From assembly GCF_016887565.1 (NCBI RefSeq), contig NZ_CP069396.1, positions 7,360,001 through 7,424,000 on the forward strand: DNA of 64,000 nucleotides, in the 5' to 3' direction. The translations under genes were made by a program, and so were the position numbers. The DNA is from Archangium violaceum. Its GTDB lineage: Bacteria > Myxococcota > Myxococcia > Myxococcales > Myxococcaceae. The notes under the pieces are model-generated. The model was not told the DNA's origin. It saw only the letters and a program-made list of their open reading frames with translations, and did not search any database. Every line of letters begins with the position of its first letter. Position 1 is the first letter of the stretch. Positions 61,245-64,000 of this stretch are shown here, piece by piece.

Positions 61245-61999
61245 CCGAAGAAGCGATCGCGTCCTCCCCTCCCATCCGCGTCTTCGTCGTCGAGGACCAG
61301 ACGAAGATCCTCAAGAACCAGCTCAAGCTGCTCGAGAGCCACCACGACATCGAGATCATCGGCACCGCCCTGTCCGGCGAGGCCGCGCTCGAGGAGGTCG
61401 CCAAGGCCCTTCCGGACGTGATGCTCCTGGACCTCGGCCTGCCGCGCATGAGCGGCATCGACGTCACCCGCCACGTCAAGGCGCAGTGGCCCCACGTCGA
61501 AATCCTCATCTTCACCATCTTCGACGAGGAGGACAAAGTCCTCGAGGCGGTGAAGGCCGGGGCCTCGGGCTACCTGCTCAAGGGCACGCCCGCGGACAAG
61601 ATCATCGAGGCCATCAAGGAAGTACGCGCCGGTGGCACCGTCATCCAGCCCAACCTCGCGCGCCGGCTGCTGCGCCACTTCCGCGTGGAGCCCGACGCGG
61701 GCCCCGTTCCCACCGCCCCCGCCGCCCCGGCTCCCGCCGTCGCCGCCCCGCCCGAGACGCCTCCCGCGCCCACCCCCGACGGCTCCGGCGAGCCCCTGCT
61801 CAAGCCCCTGTCGGATCGCGAGACGGAGATCCTCCAGCTCATCGCCAAGGGCGTGTCCAACAGCGAGGCGGCCAAGCTGCTCGATCTGTCCAAGGCCACC
61901 ATCCGCACCCACCTGGAGCACATCTACCGCAAGCTCGAGGTCACCAACCGCGTGGAGGCCGTCACGGAGGGCATCCGCAAGGGCCTCATCTCGGTGTGA
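61241..61999 (+). CDS. NarL/LuxR-family response regulator
   Basis: 252 residues. Receiver domain: VFVVEDQTKILKNQL, DVMLLDLGLPRMSGID (phospho-acceptor Asp about 64), IFTIFDEEDK, AGASGYLLKG. A Pro/Ala-rich linker (about 150-185) is longer than usual. The LuxR-type HTH follows: LSDRETEILQLIAKGVSNSEA, AKLLDLSKATIRTHLEHIY and RKLEVTNRVEAV. Coupled to the kinase gene by ATGA overlap; together a complete two-component system of unknown signal. Confidence 0.94.
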   Translation: MTEEAIASSPPIRVFVVEDQTKILKNQLKLLESHHDIEIIGTALSGEAALEEVAKALPDVMLLDLGLPRMSGIDVTRHVKAQWPHVEILIFTIFDEEDKVLEAVKAGASGYLLKGTPADKIIEAIKEVRAGGTVIQPNLARRLLRHFRVEPDAGPVPTAPAAPAPAVAAPPETPPAPTPDGSGEPLLKPLSDRETEILQLIAKGVSNSEAAKLLDLSKATIRTHLEHIYRKLEVTNRVEAVTEGIRKGLISV

Positions 62000-62011
62000 C
62001 GCACCGGGGCG

Positions 62012-62974
62012 TCACCAGGAGGCCGTGACGCCCGCGAGGATGCTGGAGTAGGTGTCCTGGGCCAGGCCTCCCTCGGACCAACCGCGCCGAGTGCCCGCTC
62101 CCGAGAAGCGGTCCACGTAGTGCTCCAGCCGGAAGCGCGCGGAGTAGCCGAGCGGGCCCCAGAGGTCGCCCGCCACGCCCAGCTCCGCCGCCCAGCCGAT
62201 GCTCGACACCGACTCGCCGTAGTCGAGCACCTCCGCGAGCCGCGAGCCGTCCTCTTCACCACCCAGTGCCCGCCCGGGGTTGGGCCTCAGGAAGAGCTGG
62301 CCCGCCCCCTGGATGCGCACCGCGCTCATCAGCGGCACCGACACATCCACCCCCACCGCCGGGTAGAAGCGGTGCACCACCGGCAGCGGGCTCTCCACTG
62401 AATTCTCCGCGTCGAACTCCCGGCCGAGCGCCCCCAGCCGGATGCCCGCGTAGCCCCACAGCGGCGTTCCCGTCGTCCCCAGGTCGAAGAAGTAGCGGTA
62501 CGCGAGCATGGCCCCGTAGGTCGTGTCCGTCGCGAACACCTCGCGCTCGGGCGTGGAGCCCACGGGCGTCGACACCTGCACCGTCGTCTTCGCGAAGCTC
62601 CGCTGGTACGCCAGCGTGAGCCCCACCCCGCGCAGCAGCGACGGCCAGTGCGCCAGGGGGAACACCTCCGCCTCCGCGACGATCCCCACGTAGGGCACCG
62701 TCGAGTCGAAGTCCACGGTGTCGTCGCCAATCCGCTGATCCGCGGGCCGCGCGTCGTACACGGCGCACGAGGACACCCCCGGCCGCGCGCAGTAGTTGCG
62801 CCACGTCCCCGCCGCCCCGAGGAACACCCTCAGCCTCGGGGGCAACCGGGCCCCGGGCGCTTCCTGGGAAGCCGCGGCGGGAGCCGGCTCCCCGCTACCT
62901 GGCGCCTCCTCCCCGGCGAGCGCGACTGTCGAGGAGAGCACCGCGAGACACATCCAGCGTCCGGAGGCCTTCAT
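62012..62974 (-). CDS. Outer-membrane beta-barrel-like protein
   Basis: 320 residues. Signal peptide (WMCLAVLSSTVALAG) and a short Ala/Pro linker, then strands with alternating residues through the whole length (LRVFLGAAGTWRNYC, TVPYVGIVAEAEVFPLAHW, GVGLTLAYQRSFAKTTVQV, YGAMLAYRYFFDLG, WGYAGIRLGALG, YPAVGVDVSVPL, WAAELGVAGDLWG, YSARFRLEHYVD) and a terminal aromatic after SILAGVTASW, the usual barrel-insertion signal. Two cysteines near residue 62 and 68 may pair. No ligand or enzyme motif. Convergent with the response regulator gene, 12 nt apart. Confidence 0.8.
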   Translation of the reverse strand: MKASGRWMCLAVLSSTVALAGEEAPGSGEPAPAAASQEAPGARLPPRLRVFLGAAGTWRNYCARPGVSSCAVYDARPADQRIGDDTVDFDSTVPYVGIVAEAEVFPLAHWPSLLRGVGLTLAYQRSFAKTTVQVSTPVGSTPEREVFATDTTYGAMLAYRYFFDLGTTGTPLWGYAGIRLGALGREFDAENSVESPLPVVHRFYPAVGVDVSVPLMSAVRIQGAGQLFLRPNPGRALGGEEDGSRLAEVLDYGESVSSIGWAAELGVAGDLWGPLGYSARFRLEHYVDRFSGAGTRRGWSEGGLAQDTYSSILAGVTASW

Positions 62975-63021
62975 GAATGCCGGGCAGCCTCACCCACCGC
63001 GCGGGCGATTGTCCACGGTCA

Positions 63022-64000
63022 TCAACCCTCGACCACCGTGGGCCCGGACGCCGTCACCGCCTGCGGCGCCACCACCACCGGCGACACCATGGACGCGGAC
63101 TCGGTCACCACCACCGGCTGGGACACCGGCGGCACCTTCAGGAAGTCGCGCCGGTAGATGCGCACCATGGCCATGAAGAGCGACGCGATGAGCGGCCCCA
63201 CCAGCAGCCCCATCATCCCGAACACCGCCAGCCCTCCGAACATGGACAGGAAGACGAGCAGCGGGTGCAGCGTCATGCGCGAGCCACACAGCCTCGGCCG
63301 GATGACGTTGTCGATGCTGCCCACCACGAAGGCACCCCAGGCCAGCAGGAAGACACCCTCGTTCACCCGGCCCATCAGCACCAGCACCGCGCCGATGGGT
63401 CCCCAGACGAGCGCCGTGCCTCCCACCGGCACCATCGCCACCAGCACCATCGCCGCGCCCCACACGCCCGCGTGCGGCACCCTCGCCAGCATCAGCCCCA
63501 CCACCCCCAGCGCCCCCTGCACCAGCGCGGTGATGGTGTTGCCATAGATGATGGCGTGCGCCACGTCGGTGAACTCCTGCGCGAACGCCTGGGTGTAGCG
63601 CCTGTCGAGCGGGATGAGCTGCGTGGCCTCGGCCCACAGGCGGCGGCCATCCAGGAAGAAGTAGTACATGGCCACCGTCATCAGGAACAGATCGATGACC
63701 AGCGCCGTGCCAGCCCCCAGCAGATCACTGAGCACCGAGGCCCCGCTGGCCATGGCCCCCGCCAGCGCCTGCTCCGTCTGCGGGGTCGCCGGCACGTAGC
63801 GCCGCAGCCCGCGCGGCAGGTTCAGGTTCGCGGCCAGCTGCCGCAGGTCCATCCGGTCCAGCACGTCCTGCGTGTGCTCCATCAGCCCCAGCACCTCGCG
63901 AGCCACCAGCCACCCCACCACCGCCAGCGGCGCGAGGATGAGCAGGAAGATCGCCACGGTGGACAGGCCCGCGCACACCGACGGGTAGTTTCTCAACCGG
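63022..64000 (-). CDS. AI-2E family (PerM-like) transporter, 5' partial
   Basis: The C-terminal part (at least 324 residues) of an AI-2E/PerM family permease; the frame runs off the window edge, and a TTG at 63996 is interior rather than a start. About seven transmembrane helices are visible (VAIFLLILAPLAVVGWLV, ALVIDLFLMTVAMYYFFLDG, TVVQGALGVVGLMLAR-like region, VFLLAWGAFVVGSIDNVIRP, LLVFLSMFGGLAVFGMMGLLVGPLI in part). IDNVIRP and FGMMGLLVGP are family hallmarks. Family members export diverse small molecules or sodium/lithium; AI-2 transport itself is shown only for E. coli TqsA. A Val/Ser-rich tail ends the protein. Confidence 0.88.
   Translation of the reverse strand, partial: RLRNYPSVCAGLSTVAIFLLILAPLAVVGWLVAREVLGLMEHTQDVLDRMDLRQLAANLNLPRGLRRYVPATPQTEQALAGAMASGASVLSDLLGAGTALVIDLFLMTVAMYYFFLDGRRLWAEATQLIPLDRRYTQAFAQEFTDVAHAIIYGNTITALVQGALGVVGLMLARVPHAGVWGAAMVLVAMVPVGGTALVWGPIGAVLVLMGRVNEGVFLLAWGAFVVGSIDNVIRPRLCGSRMTLHPLLVFLSMFGGLAVFGMMGLLVGPLIASLFMAMVRIYRRDFLKVPPVSQPVVVTESASMVSPVVVAPQAVTASGPTVVEG

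Overview
The window is a high-GC, densely packed stretch of bacterial chromosome. It most resembles a myxobacterium of the Cystobacterineae (Archangium/Cystobacter/Myxococcus-like). The evidence is gene content: AgmX/PglI-type GYF protein, PEGA-tailed Ser/Thr kinase, NtrC-like enhancer-binding regulator, PrkA, many Cys-rich or DGG-linker lipoproteins, selA, and a solitary DnaK-like chaperone. GTG and TTG starts and 1-8 nt gene overlaps are common. I see no rRNA, tRNA, CRISPR array, transposase or prophage; this is mostly core chromosome.

Layout. 0-4.4 kb: HEAT-repeat protein, degenerate HD-GYP protein, TetR regulator, CXXCH lipoprotein. 4.4-8.4 kb (minus): guanidinium exporter gdx, a RluD-type pseudouridine synthase with a small partner gene, and a MinD-like ATPase with a J-like/HTH protein. 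8.5-14.9 kb (minus): Cys-rich lipoprotein, then the operon slt-selA-HNH. 15-21.8 kb (plus): membrane histidine kinase, then a three-gene operon of two CXXCH proteins and a Tat-exported DUF1501-like protein. 21.8-28 kb: small genes (DUF1772, YaeQ, zinc-ribbon) and lnt. 28-33.8 kb: lipoprotein, ABC-F ATPase, Ser/Thr kinase, free-Met-R-sulfoxide reductase. 33.8-36.6 kb (minus): accA-hisC-cmk. 38-42.7 kb (minus): tandem ArsA/Get3 ATPase, and a pseudo-histidine-kinase with an NtrC-type regulator. 42.9-46.7 kb (minus): dCMP deaminase, trypsin-like lipoprotein, PrkA. 46.8-55.7 kb: large lipoprotein, lidless Hsp70, a broken DUF559 nuclease, clpX, AgmX-like protein, truA. 55.7-59.3 kb (minus): ribbon-helix-helix regulator, small outer-membrane protein, LarE, CysC-like kinase, and a Mec/CysO pair. 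59.4-64 kb: small lipoprotein, NarL-type two-component pair, outer-membrane protein, AI-2E family permease cut by the window edge.

Two layers of non-coding structure stand out. Nine copies of a REP-like palindrome (CCCTCTCCC-3nt-GGGAGAGGG with a CCCTCACCC head) lie almost always just after a stop codon and in the same polarity relative to that gene. One supplies the last codons and stop of the pseudouridine synthase, and two bracket the DUF559 gene. Separately, two clusters of GGATCA direct repeats flank the outer-membrane protein gene at about 56 kb. One of them is phased at 10-11 bp and lies directly upstream of a small ribbon-helix-helix gene, a natural candidate for its binding protein.

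Functional themes: sulfur chemistry (CysO, Mec, CysC-like, LarE, fRMsr), protein quality control (ClpX, Hsp70, Get3-like), envelope biogenesis (Lnt, Slt, lipoproteins) and signalling (three histidine-kinase genes, one Ser/Thr kinase, PrkA, two response regulators).
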